A stretch of DNA of 64,000 nt from Climacium dendroides (taxonomy: Eukaryota > Streptophyta > Bryopsida > Hypnales > Climaciaceae). Location: the NCBI GenBank assembly GCA_950106755.1, contig OX467088.1, forward strand, positions 3,332,001 to 3,396,000, given 5' to 3'. The position numbers were made by a program, and so were the translations under genes. Every line of letters begins with the position of its first letter. Positions within the stretch are counted from its first letter, which is position 1. Positions 33,716 through 45,028 of this stretch are shown one piece after another. Under the pieces are notes generated by a model. The model did no database searches. It was given only the letters and a program-made list of their open reading frames with translations, and was not told where the DNA came from.

Positions 33716-34113
33716 CTCCCACTTTGAGAGTGGGCAAAGGCTCGAAGGCCCATCTTCTCAATCAAGTTTTGGTGTTGTGACTTTCCAAGGATCTTGGTCA
33801 GCACATCAGCAACCATAGCTTGGGTAGCCACATACTTGAGCTCAATCACCTCAGCCTCCACTTGTTCACGAATCAAATGGTGTTGCACATCAATGTGCTT
33901 CGTCCGAGAGTGGTGGGTGGGATTCTTGGCCAAAGCAATGGCCCCTTGGTTGTCACACAAGATTTGTGTGCTCCCCTCTTAGACAAGGCCAACATCAGCC
34001 AAGAGTTGCCTTAGCCAAATGGCCTCCTTGGTGCATTGGCTCATGGCCATGTACTCCACCTTCATTGTAGAAAAAGCTATGGTAGGTTGCCTCTTGGAAT
34101 TCCATGAAATGGC
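33716..34113 (-). pseudogene. pol: Copia-C RNase H fragment
   Basis: Minus-strand RNase H end of pol: SWNSKRQPTIAFST, MSQCTKEAIWLRQLLADVG, a stop at 33979-33981, then DNQGAIALAKNPTHHSR to KALG-type end wording (TKILGKSQHQNL). TTEAEY has become STMKVEY. It is cut at 34114 by a Copia-B LTR. Confidence 0.85.
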
Positions 34114-34292
34114 TTTTGAGAAAAAGAATACCAAGCCAATGTATTCCAATGAAGGGGAACACAAACATGTGTGAAAAAGGGGTGTCAAGCCTATGATAGG
34201 GGCTGCCCTCTTATACCACTCTTCTACCAATTGCCATGACTAACCATATGGGACAAAGGTCCTCTAGGAGGGCTGCCCCTCTCTAATAGCCC
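34114..34292 (-). repeat. Copia-B LTR fragment
   Basis: Starts TTTTGAGAAAAAG, matches 179 bp of the LTR and stops at 'aatagccca', with a short scrambled join ('tagccatatggccatag') into Copia-B pol. It is the damaged 3' LTR of the Copia-B3 element. Confidence 0.85.
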
Positions 34293-34789
34293 ATAGCCAT
34301 ATGGCCATAGCCTTAGCCATATGGCCTCTTTTGTGCATTGGCTAATGGCCATGTACTCCGCCTTGGTGGTAGACAATGCAATGGTGGGTTGTTTCTTAAA
34401 ATTCTATGAAATTGCACCACCTCCAAGCATAAACATATAGCATGTGGTCAACCTCTTGTCCGTTGCATCTTCGGCCCAATTTACATTACAAAAATCCACT
34501 AATGCCAGACTCTGGCCTCCAAGTACCAATTTGGCATCCAAAGTTCCTTGGAGGTATCGCATGACCCTCTTCATTGCTACCCAATGCCTTGGGCCACTTT
34601 TGGCCATGTGTTGACTCACCACACTCATGGCAAATGCAAGGTCGAGTCTTGTGGCCACCATAGCATACATCAAGCTCCCCACCGCAGCTTTGTAAGGCAC
34701 ATCTTGCATTTCAGCCTTTAGACCTTCATACTCTTCATCCGTGAGCTTGGGCATCTTCTCCTTCACATCAAGGGGTGTACCAACGGATT
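34293..34789 (-). pseudogene. pol: Copia-B3 RNase H fragment
   Basis: Minus-strand pol from KSVGTPLDVKEKMPKLTDEE through VSVVSQHMAKSGPRHW to the RNase H start, with GYVFILGGG altered to CYMFMLGGG. It is interrupted at GGATT by the next element. Confidence 0.85.
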
Positions 34790-35065
34790 TATTGAGATTA
34801 CAAAGTAATGAATGAAGAAAGGCTTTACTTAGATGGTAGGAAGATACCAAGCCACATGAGTGGGCTGAACTTAAGCTAGAAGCCTTTCACTAGTTATCCA
34901 CAAACCATGTGGGATAACTACCTTTCATGGGCTGCCTTTGACTAGGAGCAATACCCAATGGATTCTAAGACTAACCTAGTGTCTAATGCTACACCTAGGG
35001 CTGAATGTACATGGTCAACACTAATATGTACATGTTAGTCAACAATATGTACTTGATCTTCAACA
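34790..35065 (-). repeat. Copia-A LTR (3' LTR of RT-deleted element 1)
   Basis: 276 bp, preceded by GGATT. Confidence 0.93.
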
Positions 35066-35306
35066 CTCCCACTTTGAGAGTGGTCAAAGGCTCCATGGCC
35101 CATCTTCTCAATCAAGTTTTTGGTGTTGTGGCTTCCCAAGGGCCTTGGTGAACACATCAGCCACCATAGCTTGGGTACGCACATACTTGAGCTCAATCAC
35201 CACTTCCTCTACTATGATGGACTGCCACTTTGAACTCCATGAAATGGTATCCATTCCAAGCATAAACATGTAGCCGCTGGTGGATCTCCTGTCCACAAAT
35301 GTCAAA
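35066..35306 (-). pseudogene. Residual RNase H-side tail of RT-deleted element 1
   Basis: Three in-order scraps (MYAMVATRADLTF, DRRSTSGYMFMLG, VVIELKYVRTQAMVADVF) left after the shared deletions. They lie in a different frame from the gag-integrase ORF, adjacent to the polypurine tract CTCAAAGTGGGAG. Confidence 0.85.
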
Positions 35307-37937
35307 TCAGCCCTTGTTGCCACCATGGCATACATCAACCAACCCATCGCTACTTTGTACCTCCTCTTGCATGGCCAACTCCCACTTGCTTGAATCTCTC
35401 CAACACATCACCTTTCGAAGTGAAGATGGATCTCCAACGAAAGCCACATTGGCTTGTTCTTCATGTTGTGGGGGGAGAATGTGATTCAGCCACCAATCTC
35501 CAAGGGGCTTGCGGGTCCTAGTTGGATAGCGTGGCTCCTCCATGGGCTGATCTTGCTCTTCCAAGGGCTGGTCTTGTTCTCCCAAGGGCTGATCATGCTC
35601 TTGCTCCCTTGGTGAAGTGCTTGGAGAAGGAATTGCTGATCTCTTCACTTGGGGTGTGGCGACCTTCTTCTTAGGCTCCACCAAGTCTTCATCTTCCCCT
35701 CCTTGCTCTTCATCTTCATCTCCTTCATCTTCTATGTGCACTCTTGGAGTTGTGCCCACCTTTTGGGCTGGTCCTCCACTTCTCCCACTTGGGCTCATCT
35801 CCAAGAACTTGGGATCAGCACCTTCATCCTCCATGAACGTCACATCTCGACACTTGATGATGGCCTTGTTCTCCACACACATCAGCCTATAAGCCTTGGT
35901 TCCCTCACAATAACCAAGGAAAAGACACTTGATGCCCTTGGCATCCAACTTGGTCCTCTTGGCACTTGGAACCAAGGCATAGGCAATGCACCCAAAGGTG
36001 CGCATGTGAGATACATGGGGCCTAATCCCACTCCAAGCTTCTTGGGGTGTCATGCTTGTCAAGGCTCGGGTGGGGCACCGATTCCTTGTATAAACCGCTG
36101 TAGACACCGCCTCCCCCCAAAGCTCAAACTTCAGCCCTTGGGCATGAATCATGGACCTTGCCATCTCCACAATGGTGCGATTTGCACGCTCCGCTACGCC
36201 GTTTTGTTGAGGAGTGTAAGGTGCTGATGTATGGTGCTCAATGCCATGGGCCTTCAAGTACTCCTCAAAGGCCTTGGACACATACTCCCCACCATTATCC
36301 GACCGCAGCACCTTCACCTTGCAATCAGATTGGGCCTCCACAATGGCCTTCCAAGTCTCAAAACGCCCAAACACCTCACTCTTGCACTTCAGCATGTACA
36401 CCCACACCTTGCGGGAGAAATCATCAATGAATGTCAAAAAGTACCTTGCTCCTCCTATGGTGGTGGTCTTCATTGGTCCGCACACATCGGAATGCACAAG
36501 CTCCAATGGCTTGCTGGCCCTTGTTGCCCCATCCTTGGGGAAGGGCTGCCTTGCTTGTTTGCCCTCAATGCACCCCTTGCACACCCTAGAACTGCAATCA
36601 TGCTTGCAAGAAGAGAGGTTCAGCCCCTTCACAATGTGTTGGAGGCTCTTCACACTCTTCACATTCAAGTGCCCAAGCCTCCTATGCCAAAGCTCCACAA
36701 GGTCTCCATGAGCTGATCCTTGGGCAACACATGCCAAAGAAGAGCCATTCACCTTGGTGAAGTGGAGGCGGTACAAATTGCCCTCACGAGGGGCTGATGC
36801 AATCAAAACTCCACTTGGTGCCCTCACAACACACCCCACCATGTTGAAATGCACTTTCAAACCTCCCAAACACAATTTGCTCACTGAAAGCAAGTTGGCA
36901 TGCAACTTGGGCACATGGAGTGCCTCATGGATCTGAATCCTTTTGGTCTCTCCCTTCACTTGCACCTCCACAAGGATCAGCCCCATGCCAAGGGCCTCCA
37001 CCACACCATTGTCTCCCAAATAAATCTTCTTCCCCGAAATGGGCTGATAGGTGTGGAAGGCATCACGATGGCTGGTCATATGTTGAGTGGCCCCCGAATC
37101 CACTATCCAAGTAAACATGTTGGCCTTCTCCCCTCCTCCATGAGTGGCAAAGGCGAAGTCCTCCTCCTCCTCCTCTTTGGAGGCTTGGTGTGCACTCTCC
37201 TTGTCTTTGCCTTGGCTGATCTTGCAATGCCTAGCAATGTGGCCTGATTTGCCACACTTGAAGCATGTCCTTGTCTCCTTCAAGGCCTTGGTGTTGCCTT
37301 CTTTGCCATGTCTTGAAACAAGGGCTGATCCATCTCCTTGGGCCTCATTCTCCTTGCGCTTGGTCACCTCATGCATCAAGCGGGCCGTCACAAACTCCAT
37401 GGTCAGCTCCTTCATAGGCCTTGTCTCCAATGCGGTGATGAGGAACTCATAAGACGGTGGCAAGCTCTCCAACAAGGTCATCACCACATCTCCATCTGTC
37501 ACGGGCGCCTCCAAGCAAGCCAACTCATCCGCAAGAGCCTTGATCTTGTTGACATGATCCAACAAGTCATCCTCCTCTTGCATCTTGCTAGTGAAGAACT
37601 TGCGCCGGAGAAAAAGGATGTTGGAGAGGCTCTTGGTCTCATGGATGTTGCAAAGGGTGGTCCATGCTTGGGCTGGTCCCTTGCAATGGCGAATGTGTGC
37701 AATTTGCCGATCCACAAGGTTGATGGCAATGAGAGCAAAGGCCTTCTTCTCCTTCCTCTCAAATGCCTTCTTGGTCTTTGGATTAGCATCTTCACTTGGA
37801 GGCTCCTCACTCCCATCCACCACCTCCCACAAGTCCTTCTCCGCAAGAATCATCTCCATCTTGAACTTCCACATGCCAAAGTTCTCCCCATTGAACTTGT
37901 CAATGATGCACACGCCTTCTCCTCCACTTGAAGCCAT
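35307..37937 (-). CDS. gag-int: Gag-protease-integrase polyprotein of an RT-deleted copia, 876 aa, intact
   Basis: Open from ATG 37937 to a TGA just past the deletion point. Carries gag core (IDKFNGENFGMWKFKMEMIL), CCHC knuckle CFKCGKSGHIARHC about residues 224-237, protease WIVDSGATQHMTS about 274, GAG-pre-integrase LWHRRLGHL, and integrase with HSDVCGP about 484, RSDNGGEY about 546 and NGVAERANRT about 581. An acidic linker with 'PLGEQDQPLEEQDQP' repeats follows, then an 18-residue out-of-frame tail (VQSSDGLVDVCHGGNKG). A normal copia pol is about 450 residues longer. Conserved catalytic residues suggest the element still supplies its own particle, protease and integrase and borrows only RT/RNase H. 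Confidence 0.93.
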   Translation of the reverse strand: MASSGGEGVCIIDKFNGENFGMWKFKMEMILAEKDLWEVVDGSEEPPSEDANPKTKKAFERKEKKAFALIAINLVDRQIAHIRHCKGPAQAWTTLCNIHETKSLSNILFLRRKFFTSKMQEEDDLLDHVNKIKALADELACLEAPVTDGDVVMTLLESLPPSYEFLITALETRPMKELTMEFVTARLMHEVTKRKENEAQGDGSALVSRHGKEGNTKALKETRTCFKCGKSGHIARHCKISQGKDKESAHQASKEEEEEDFAFATHGGGEKANMFTWIVDSGATQHMTSHRDAFHTYQPISGKKIYLGDNGVVEALGMGLILVEVQVKGETKRIQIHEALHVPKLHANLLSVSKLCLGGLKVHFNMVGCVVRAPSGVLIASAPREGNLYRLHFTKVNGSSLACVAQGSAHGDLVELWHRRLGHLNVKSVKSLQHIVKGLNLSSCKHDCSSRVCKGCIEGKQARQPFPKDGATRASKPLELVHSDVCGPMKTTTIGGARYFLTFIDDFSRKVWVYMLKCKSEVFGRFETWKAIVEAQSDCKVKVLRSDNGGEYVSKAFEEYLKAHGIEHHTSAPYTPQQNGVAERANRTIVEMARSMIHAQGLKFELWGEAVSTAVYTRNRCPTRALTSMTPQEAWSGIRPHVSHMRTFGCIAYALVPSAKRTKLDAKGIKCLFLGYCEGTKAYRLMCVENKAIIKCRDVTFMEDEGADPKFLEMSPSGRSGGPAQKVGTTPRVHIEDEGDEDEEQGGEDEDLVEPKKKVATPQVKRSAIPSPSTSPREQEHDQPLGEQDQPLEEQDQPMEEPRYPTRTRKPLGDWWLNHILPPQHEEQANVAFVGDPSSLRKVMCWRDSSKWELAMQEEVQSSDGLVDVCHGGNKG

Positions 37938-39202
37938 GATGAAGCACCTCCCACTTGTTGGCAGCCCCCCAAGTGTCTCCAAGAGTTGACAAACTCAATT
38001 CAGCCTCCAAACAATCCCTTGGAAGCCAATTGGGCTGAAATGGCACCAATCAGCCCTCCCAAGCACCTCCAAAGATCCTTCACACCCTATGGACAACAAA
38101 AAGAAAACACTCCTCCAAGTGCATCACCTCCTCTCCACACCAATTCAGACCCTAATGAAGCTCAAAGCCACCACATGGACTTCATGGGCTGGTTCTACTT
38201 GAAACCAACAAGAAAACTCACAATTCCCCACATAAATAGGGTACTCCACTCTCCAAGGTGCTCAAGACTTCCAATCAGCCCTAGATGGACAATTAGTACC
38301 TAAGGACAACAATAACCTCCAACATCCCTAGTTGGATTACCAAGCCACCTAGGAACTCCAATTGGCTCTCAATGGCTCACAAGCACACAAATCAGCCCTC
38401 TTGGTATCACAAAGTCCACCAAATGGCTCACTCACTCACAAGGGCCCAAATCAGCCCTCTTGGATTCACAAAGTCCACCAAATGGCCTCACTCACTCTCA
38501 AGGGCACAAATCAGCCCTCTTGGGTTCACAATGTCCACCAATTTGCCTCTCTCACTCACTAGGGCACAAATCAGCCCTCTTGGGTTCACAATGACCACCA
38601 ATTTGCCTCTCTCTCTCACAAGGGTACCAATCAGCCCTCAACGGATGGCAAACACCTCAAGAAATCCAATGATGCTTCCAAGACTTACAATGGACTCTCA
38701 CTAGATTGCAATAAGCACAATCACACTCAACTATGCACCAAAATGCAAAATCAGCCACAAAGGACTCCCACTAAAGTGCAATTGGCACAATCCTACACCA
38801 CAATGCACCCAAGTGCACAATCAATTAAAAGACTCTCACTAAAGTGCAATTGGCACAATCTCACTCCACAATGCACCCAAGTGCACAATTAGCCTCAAAT
38901 GGCTCTCAATGCACACTTCTAAGTGCAAACTCAAACTAGGAGCATGCAACCAGCCCTTACTAGGTCTGATTACTACCATAAGCAATGTCTCCACCAAAAT
39001 GTACTCAAAACCACACAAACCAGCCAATGACAAAAGAAACAAAACTCCTTTTTTTTTTTAAAATGCACTCCAAGTTTTTGACAATTTACTCACACCATAT
39101 GGTTTGTAGGTGAAACACTACACACAAGGCTGATTGCTCCTCCAAGCTCCAAGATCTCCTCCAAATGATTTGAACTTCTCCTTCAAACGCAACTCCAAGT
39201 GC
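37938..39202 (-). other. Leader of RT-deleted element 1
   Basis: Untranslated leader with the 60-bp array (38385-38640) and a second array of about 70 bp (38740-38900, 'caattggcacaatc...actaaagtg', about two copies). The second array has about three copies at 46130-46330. Confidence 0.75.
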
Positions 39203-39216
39203 GTGGGCCCATAACC
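39203..39216 (-). other. Primer-binding site of RT-deleted element 1
   Basis: On the minus strand GGTTATGGGCCCAC directly follows the 5' LTR. It is the half initiator-tRNA type. Confidence 0.75.
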
Positions 39217-39492
39217 TATTGAGATTACAAAGTAATGAATGAAGAAAGGCTTTACTTAGATGGTAGGAAGATACCAAGCCACATGAGTGGGCTGAACTTA
39301 AGCTAGAAGCCTTTCACTAGTTATCCACAAACCATGTGGGATAACTACCTTTCATGGGCTGCCTTTGACTATGAGCAATACCCAATGGATTCTAAGACTA
39401 ACCTAGTGTCTAATGCTACACCTAGGGCTGAATGTACATGGTCAACACTAATATGTACATGTTAGTCAACAATATGTACTTGATCTTCAACA
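39217..39492 (-). repeat. Copia-A LTR (5' LTR of RT-deleted element 1)
   Basis: 276 bp, followed by GGATT. Confidence 0.93.
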
Positions 39493-40775
39493 GGATTTGC
39501 ATCCCTCTATATTGAATCGCTTCAACACGCCCTCAATGTACTTGCCTTGGCTCATGGTGATGGTGCGGGCCGCCCGGTTCCTTGTAAACTCCACTCCAAG
39601 ACAATAGTGTAACTCACCAAGGTCGCTCATGTCATATTGACTCTTCAACATGGCCATCACTTCCACCATTTTGCTCATGGTGTTGGTCATGATGATCGAG
39701 TCATCTACATACACAATCACAATCACCAAATACGTACTTGTTTGCTTGATGTAGAGAGAGTGGTCCGCATGACTCCTTTTGTAGCCCTCCCTTGCAAACA
39801 ATGCATCCACATCCATGTACCATGCTCTTCCGGATTGCCTCAACCCATAGATGGCCTTCTTGAGCTTGTACTTGAGGTACTCACGACCCTCTTGGATAAA
39901 GCCCTTGGGTTGGTCCATGTAGATCACTTCTTCAAGCCCAAGATTGAGAAACGTTGTATGACATCCATTTGGTGCATTTCCAAATCCATGGAAGCCCCAA
40001 TGCTCGCCATGCATCGAATGGTGCAAAACTTGGCCACGGGAGCAAAAGTCTCATTGAAGTCCACTCCTTCCACTTGTGAATATCCCTTTGCCACCAACCT
40101 TGCCTTGTAACGCACAATGTTGCGGGATGCATCTCTCTTGGTGCAAAACACCCACTTGCATCCCACACTTGTACGATCACGAGGAAGAGGAGAAAGTTCC
40201 CATGTACCTTTGGCCATAAGTGAGGCATACTCCTCTTTCATAGCTTGCTCCCACTTGCTTGCATCCGAGCTCTTCATGGCTTCACCCATGTTGCGTGGAT
40301 CTCCTACACACGCCACATTGGCATGCTCCACTTGTTCTTGAGGGAAGATGTGGTTCATCCACCATTCTCCAAGCGGCCTCCTCTCCCTCGTAGGATATCT
40401 TGGCTCCTTGGAGGCATCGTCCTCCTCGTCTTCACTTGGTGGAGAGCTCGGAGATGGACAACTCTTCTCCTTAGGTGTCGGTGGTGTCTCATCATGGTCC
40501 TCATCATCCTTGGGCATGCTTGGAGATTTGTTCACTTCAATCTTTGGTTCCTCCTTGCTCCCACTTGGACACATCTCCAAAGCATTGGTGTCCCCTTGCT
40601 TGTCTTCTAAAATGAGACATCGCAACTCTTGATGATCTTCTTGGTCTCTGAACACATGAGTCTATATGCCTTGGAGCCCTCACAATATCCCATAAGCAAA
40701 CACTTGATGCCCTTGACATCAAGCTTGGAGCGCTTGGGACTCAAATCCAAGGCATATGCAACGCATCCAAAGATG
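39493..40775 (-). pseudogene. pol: Copia-B3 RT fragment
   Basis: Minus strand, from FIEGCKS down through YVDD-type RT (VIVIVYVDDSIIM, with Leu to Ser after YVDD), the linker and KLDVKGIKCLLMGY. Frameshifts occur near 39950 (TTTCTCAATC region) and near 40608 (lost base in 'tctaaaatgag'). Confidence 0.85.
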
Positions 40776-41051
40776 TGTTGAAGATCAAGTACATATTGTT
40801 GACTAACATGTACATATTAGTGTTGACCATTTACATTTAGCCCTAGGTGTAGCATTAGACAGTAGGTTAGTCTTAGAGTCCATTGGGTATTGCTCCTAGT
40901 CAAAGGCAGCCCATGAAAGGTAGTTATCCCACATGGTTTGTGGATAACTAGTGAAAGGCTTCTAGCTTAAGTTCAGCCCACTCATGTGGCTTGGTATCCT
41001 CCTACCATCTAAGTAAAGCCTTTCTTCATTCATTACTTTGTAATCTCAATA
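40776..41051 (+). mobile_element. Solo Copia-A LTR, TSD AGATG
   Basis: 276-bp LTR alone inside Copia-B3 pol, flanked by AGATG at 40771-40775 and 41052-41056. The typical outcome of recombination between the two LTRs of one insertion. Confidence 0.92.
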
Positions 41052-41950
41052 AGATGCACATGTGTGCCCAATGTTGGGCCTCTTTCCACTCCATGCTTCT
41101 TGTGGTGTCATCGAAGCTACTGCACTTGTAGGGCACCTATTGTTGAAGAGCATGTACATATAGGTTATGGGCCCATAACCTAGGGCTGAATGTACATAGT
41201 CTACACTAGGTTATGGGCCCACCATGCCGCATTTGATATTGCCTCCGCCCAAAGATCATACGTGAGGCCTTGGGCATGGACCATGGACCGAGCCATCTCC
41301 ATTAGTGTGCGATTAGCACGCTTTGCCACACCGTTTTGTTGCGGAGTGTAAGGGGTTGAAGTTTGGTGTTGAATACCGTGCTCTCTCATAAAAGCCTCAA
41401 AGGCCTTGAACATGTATTCCCCACCATTGTCCGACCTCAACACCTTCACCTTATGCCCCGACATCCATGCTTTGAACTTCTCAAACACCTCACTCTTGCA
41501 TTTGAGCATGAACACCCATATCTTCCTTGAAAAATCGTCAATGAAGGTCAAAAATACCTTGCACCACCCATAGAGGTGGTCTTCATGGGGCCACACACAT
41601 TAGAGTGCACAATCTCTAACACCTTGGTTGCTCTTGTCCCTCCATCGCTTGGAAATGGTTGCCTTGCTTGCTGCCTTCAATGCAAGCTTTACATTTCAAA
41701 TCGCAAGAGCCCTTCTGCACTTGCATGCCTCCCACCATGTTTTGAAGGCTCTTCACACTCTTCTCATTGAGGTGGCCCAATCTCTTGTGCCATAGCTTCA
41801 ATGGGTGTTGGTGGAGTGTACCTTGCGCCAAACATGCCTTGCTTGTGCCATTCACGCCGTTGAACCTCAAATGATACAAATTGCCCTATTTTGATGTTGT
41901 CACGATCATCCTTCCATTGGGTGCACCCAAAACGCACCCCTTGTTGTTGA
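41052..41950 (-). pseudogene. pol: Copia-B3 integrase fragment
   Basis: Minus-strand GAG-pre-integrase and integrase (LWHKRLGHLNEKS, RSDNGGEYM, QQNGVAKRANRT), with several small deletions (near 41464, 41555 and 41670) and the 82-bp filler at 41141. It is interrupted at GTTGA by the next element. Confidence 0.85.
41141..41222. other. 82-bp scrambled LTR/primer-site filler
   Basis: Replaces about 7 bp of Copia-B3. Made of a Copia-C LTR start (TGTTGAAGAGCATGTACATA), an 18-bp perfect palindrome GGTTATGGGCCCATAACC (41163-41180) that is the primer-binding site joined to its own inverse, an inverted LTR piece (TAGGGCTGAATGTACATAG...), and a second GGTTATGGGCCC (41209-41220). Confidence 0.7.
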
Positions 41951-43532
41951 TGTCAAAAGCGAAGAAAATAGATTTTATTTATTTCAAATAGAATTTGAAG
42001 TAAGAAATCCATTCATAGTACATTTTCTGTATTCTATGGGGTAGAAATAGATAAATTACTAGAGTTATGGATTAACAACTGTAGGGGCTCTTAATTGCGG
42101 TAAAATGGTTAAGGAGGAAATTTGCACTTTCCGTCCTAACCGGAACCCGGAGCCTGGAGAGTTGTCCAAAAAGTATTTTCAAAGACTTTTTGTAGTATCA
42201 GAACTAGATCCAGAATCAATCCGGAACTATTCCGAACTAACGGATCCGGAATCCGGAAATGTCTAGGATACAGATGAAGATCCGGATAGGATCCGAAATC
42301 CGGAAAATGATTTGGAACAGAAGCCTCATACTAGGCGGCAACGAAGACGACTCCGGCTACAAGCGGAAGGGACGAATTCGGGAAAGGGCGGATCCAGAAT
42401 AGGCAGATCTGGAATGGACAATTCCGGAATGGATCTGGAATTTTAGGGATTTTTGAAAATTATAGGATCTGGTGCTAGCCTTTCCGGATATCCCGGGGTG
42501 TTCATTGATTGGTTGCCTAGATTTCCGGGTTTCCTTTTCAGGCTTTTAGGAGTTGACTTTGGGTTTTTGTGTTACTATTTTAAAGGCAGGCAAGTTAGTT
42601 GTCTGTCATTCCATCCTACTCCATTCCGTTTTAGTGCTTTCACGTATGTATTACAATTTTCTTTTCTTAATCTAAGTCAGCCAGGATATCTCTAGCTGCA
42701 CTTTTGCTTAGACAAGGTCTTTTGGTTGAGTGTATGCATGTGTGTGTAACCTTGTACTAGAGAAAGAGAAGGGAGGGAGAGGAGGAATCCGGATCTTGGG
42801 CTATGGATCTCTTGGTGTTGAGCTGAGTGGGAGGGATGCGGGTTGAGTAAGGGAGTGTAAGTGTGACGTGCTTTTAAATTGCTGGAACGGCAATCCGGGT
42901 AAGAAGGTAGAGGGCCCTGCGAGTCTAGAACCAAGAGGGTTTTGTGCGGAGATAAGCAACCGCCAAAGGAAAGGAACTCCCGCTACTTCGGAAAGTCTAC
43001 CAACCTCCCCCTTGGTACATTGTCTTCCCCTTGAGATTCTATTCCTTTGGGTCTATGAGTTTGGATCCGGTGTGTAGTAAAGAGAGGTGTGAGAATTTCT
43101 TTGTGTGACCTGATTCCGGATCGACCAATCCGGAAACTATGAAAGAATACTCCTCCCTCCTCCTACAGCGGTGTTGTCTTGGGTGTGGTTTAGTAGATTT
43201 AGAGTACAGAGAGGATAATTGCACAAGTGGTGAGTCCCCACCCCTTTCTAGATCAAGGGCGGACCCTCATAGGGTAAAATAGAGGCAACAAAAACTAGTG
43301 ACGGAAGAGAGACGGAACTAAGATCCTAAAGTATCTGGATCCGGAACGGAATCCGGAATGTACTAAGTTTCCAGAATAAAGTAGGGAAGTAGGGGGATTA
43401 AGTGAATAGTCACAATCTAGATGCTTCTAACTCAATCGATATCTCACTAGAGGTTCCCTAGACCGATAATTCGTCTCATCTTGCAACCATTTGTCATTGT
43501 AAGGATACTTACGGCTAACTGCGCGTACGACA
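41951..43532. mobile_element. 1582-bp TGTC...GACA element, probable solo LTR, TSD GTTGA
   Basis: Starts TGTCAAAAGCG and ends CGCGTACGACA, flanked by GTTGA (41946-41950 and 43533-43537). Removing it restores Copia-B coding sequence exactly. It has no protein-coding content I recognise. It is rich in CCGGAA/TCCGGA words, with an upstream purine-rich stretch, a possible TATA-like TTTTAAAG near 42580 and long 3' sequence. TG...CA ends plus a 5-bp duplication fit a solo LTR, perhaps Ty3/gypsy given its length. A terminal fragment lies at 2838-2935. Orientation is not determined. Confidence 0.75.
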
Positions 43533-44618
43533 GTTGAATTGCACCTTCAAATCTTGTGACACCAACTTGCTCACCGAGAGCAAGTTGGCATGCAACTTGG
43601 GTACATGCAACGCATCTCAGATGCGAATGGTCCTCACTTGACCCTTCACCTCTACCTCCACCACGATGCACCCCATGCCAATTGCATCCACCATGTTGTT
43701 GTCCCCCAAGTACACCTTGCGATTGCTTATGGGAGCATAAGTGAGAAATGCTTGCCTATGTGAAGTCATGTGTTGTGTTGCGCCCGAGTCAACTATCCAT
43801 GTGAACATGTCGGTGTTGTCAAATCCTTCATTGGCTGCAAATGCAAAGTCCTCCTCTCCTTCCTTCACATTTGCCTTGTTTGCACTCTCCTTCTTGGGCA
43901 ACATACAAAACCGTGCAAGGTGGTCGGGCTTACCACAATTGTAGCATGTGCGTGTCTCCTTGCGTGGTTGTGAGCTCCTCCCTTGGCCATACCGCGAGTA
44001 GAGTACTGCCCCTCCTTCTTGGGGCTTAGTCTCCTTCCTCTTGGACACCTCATGCATCAACCTTGCCGTGATGAAGTCAAGAGTGAGCTCCTCCATAGGT
44101 CTTGTCTCCAACGCCGTGATGAGATACTCATAAGAAGGTGGCAAGCTATCAAGCAAAGTCATAACAATGTCACCATCCGTGACAAGAACCTCCAAACAAG
44201 CAAGTTGGTCTGCCAACGCCTTCACCTTGTTGATGTGGTCCAACATGTCCTCGTTCTCTTGCATCTTGCACGTGAAGAACTTACGACGAATGAAGAGCAT
44301 GTTGGACAAGCTCTTGGTCTCATGGATGTTGCAAAGCACCTTCCATGCTTCCGCGGGTCCCTTGCATGCTCGCACATGTGCAAGTTGCCTATCCACAAGA
44401 TTGCAAGCAATCATGGAGAAGGCCTTCTTGACCCTTCTCTCATAGGACTTCTTGACTTTCACATCCGCATCAGATGTGGGCACCTCCTCCGTGCCATCTA
44501 CAATCTCCCACAAGTCCTTTTTGGCCAAGATCATCTCCATTTTGAACTTCCATAGTCCAAAGTTGTCTCCATTGAACTTGTCGATGACCCTCACGCAATC
44601 TCCATCACTAGTGGCCAT
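43533..44618 (-). CDS. gag: Copia-B3 gag-protease, interrupted
   Basis: ATG at 44618. Open for more than 330 codons to the TGTC element: gag core, CCHC knuckle (CYNCGKPDHLARFC, Gly to Asp), protease VDSGATQHMTS and the start of the GAG-pre-integrase region. It would continue into 41950 and below without the insertion. Confidence 0.85.
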
Positions 44619-45028
44619 GGTTTAGGTCTCCCACTCTAGTGGAAGCCTAAATGACTCAAATCACTCCAAAAGTGCCCAACCAACCCTCTTGTGGTTGTAG
44701 TAAGTCCAATAGGGCCCCAATTGACCCAAATTTCTCCAATCAGATCGTCAATGGTCCAATACTCTCACTTCAGACCCCAAATGGCCCAAATCTCTCCAAT
44801 GCACACTCAAGCGCTCCAAAACACTCAAATCTGACCCCAAGTGGTCCAAGTCTCTCCAATGCACACTCTAATGTTTCAAATCTCACTCAATTCAAACCCC
44901 AAGTGGTCCAAGTCTCTCCAATGCTCACTCAAGTGCTCTAAATCTTACTCAATTCAGACCCCAACTAGTCCAAGTCTCTCCAATGCACACTCAAGTGCTC
45001 CAAATCTCACCAATGCACACTCTAGTGT
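44619..45028 (-). other. Copia-B3 leader fragment
   Basis: Same degenerate repeat units as the B1 and B2 leaders. Stops abruptly at CTCTAGTG against a plus-strand LTR. Confidence 0.75.

Larger units (their letters stand above)
34790..39492 (-). mobile_element. RT-deleted Copia-A element, complete, TSD GGATT
   Basis: 4703 bp, flanked by GGATT at 34785-34789 and 39493-39497. LTRs 34790-35065 and 39217-39492 (276 bp each) differ at one base. It has a primer-binding site, a leader with 60-bp repeats, an intact gag-protease-integrase frame, the three-deletion pol tail and a polypurine tract. It lacks RT and most of RNase H, so it must have been copied by RT from another element. The target duplication and near-identical LTRs prove that this deleted form transposed as a unit, recently. 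Confidence 0.95.
34293..45028 (-). mobile_element. Copia-B3 remnant, host of four later insertions
   Basis: A minus-strand Copia-B element in five blocks: RNase H (34293-34789), RT (39493-40775), integrase (41052-41950), gag-protease (43533-44618) and leader (44619-45028). The insertions are the RT-deleted Copia-A (34790-39492), a solo Copia-A LTR (40776-41051), an 82-bp LTR-derived filler (41141-41222) and the 1582-bp TGTC element (41951-43532). Three of these carry exact 5-bp target duplications. The 5' LTR is absent: the leader stops at CTCTAGTG, where a plus-strand LTR begins. Confidence 0.88.
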
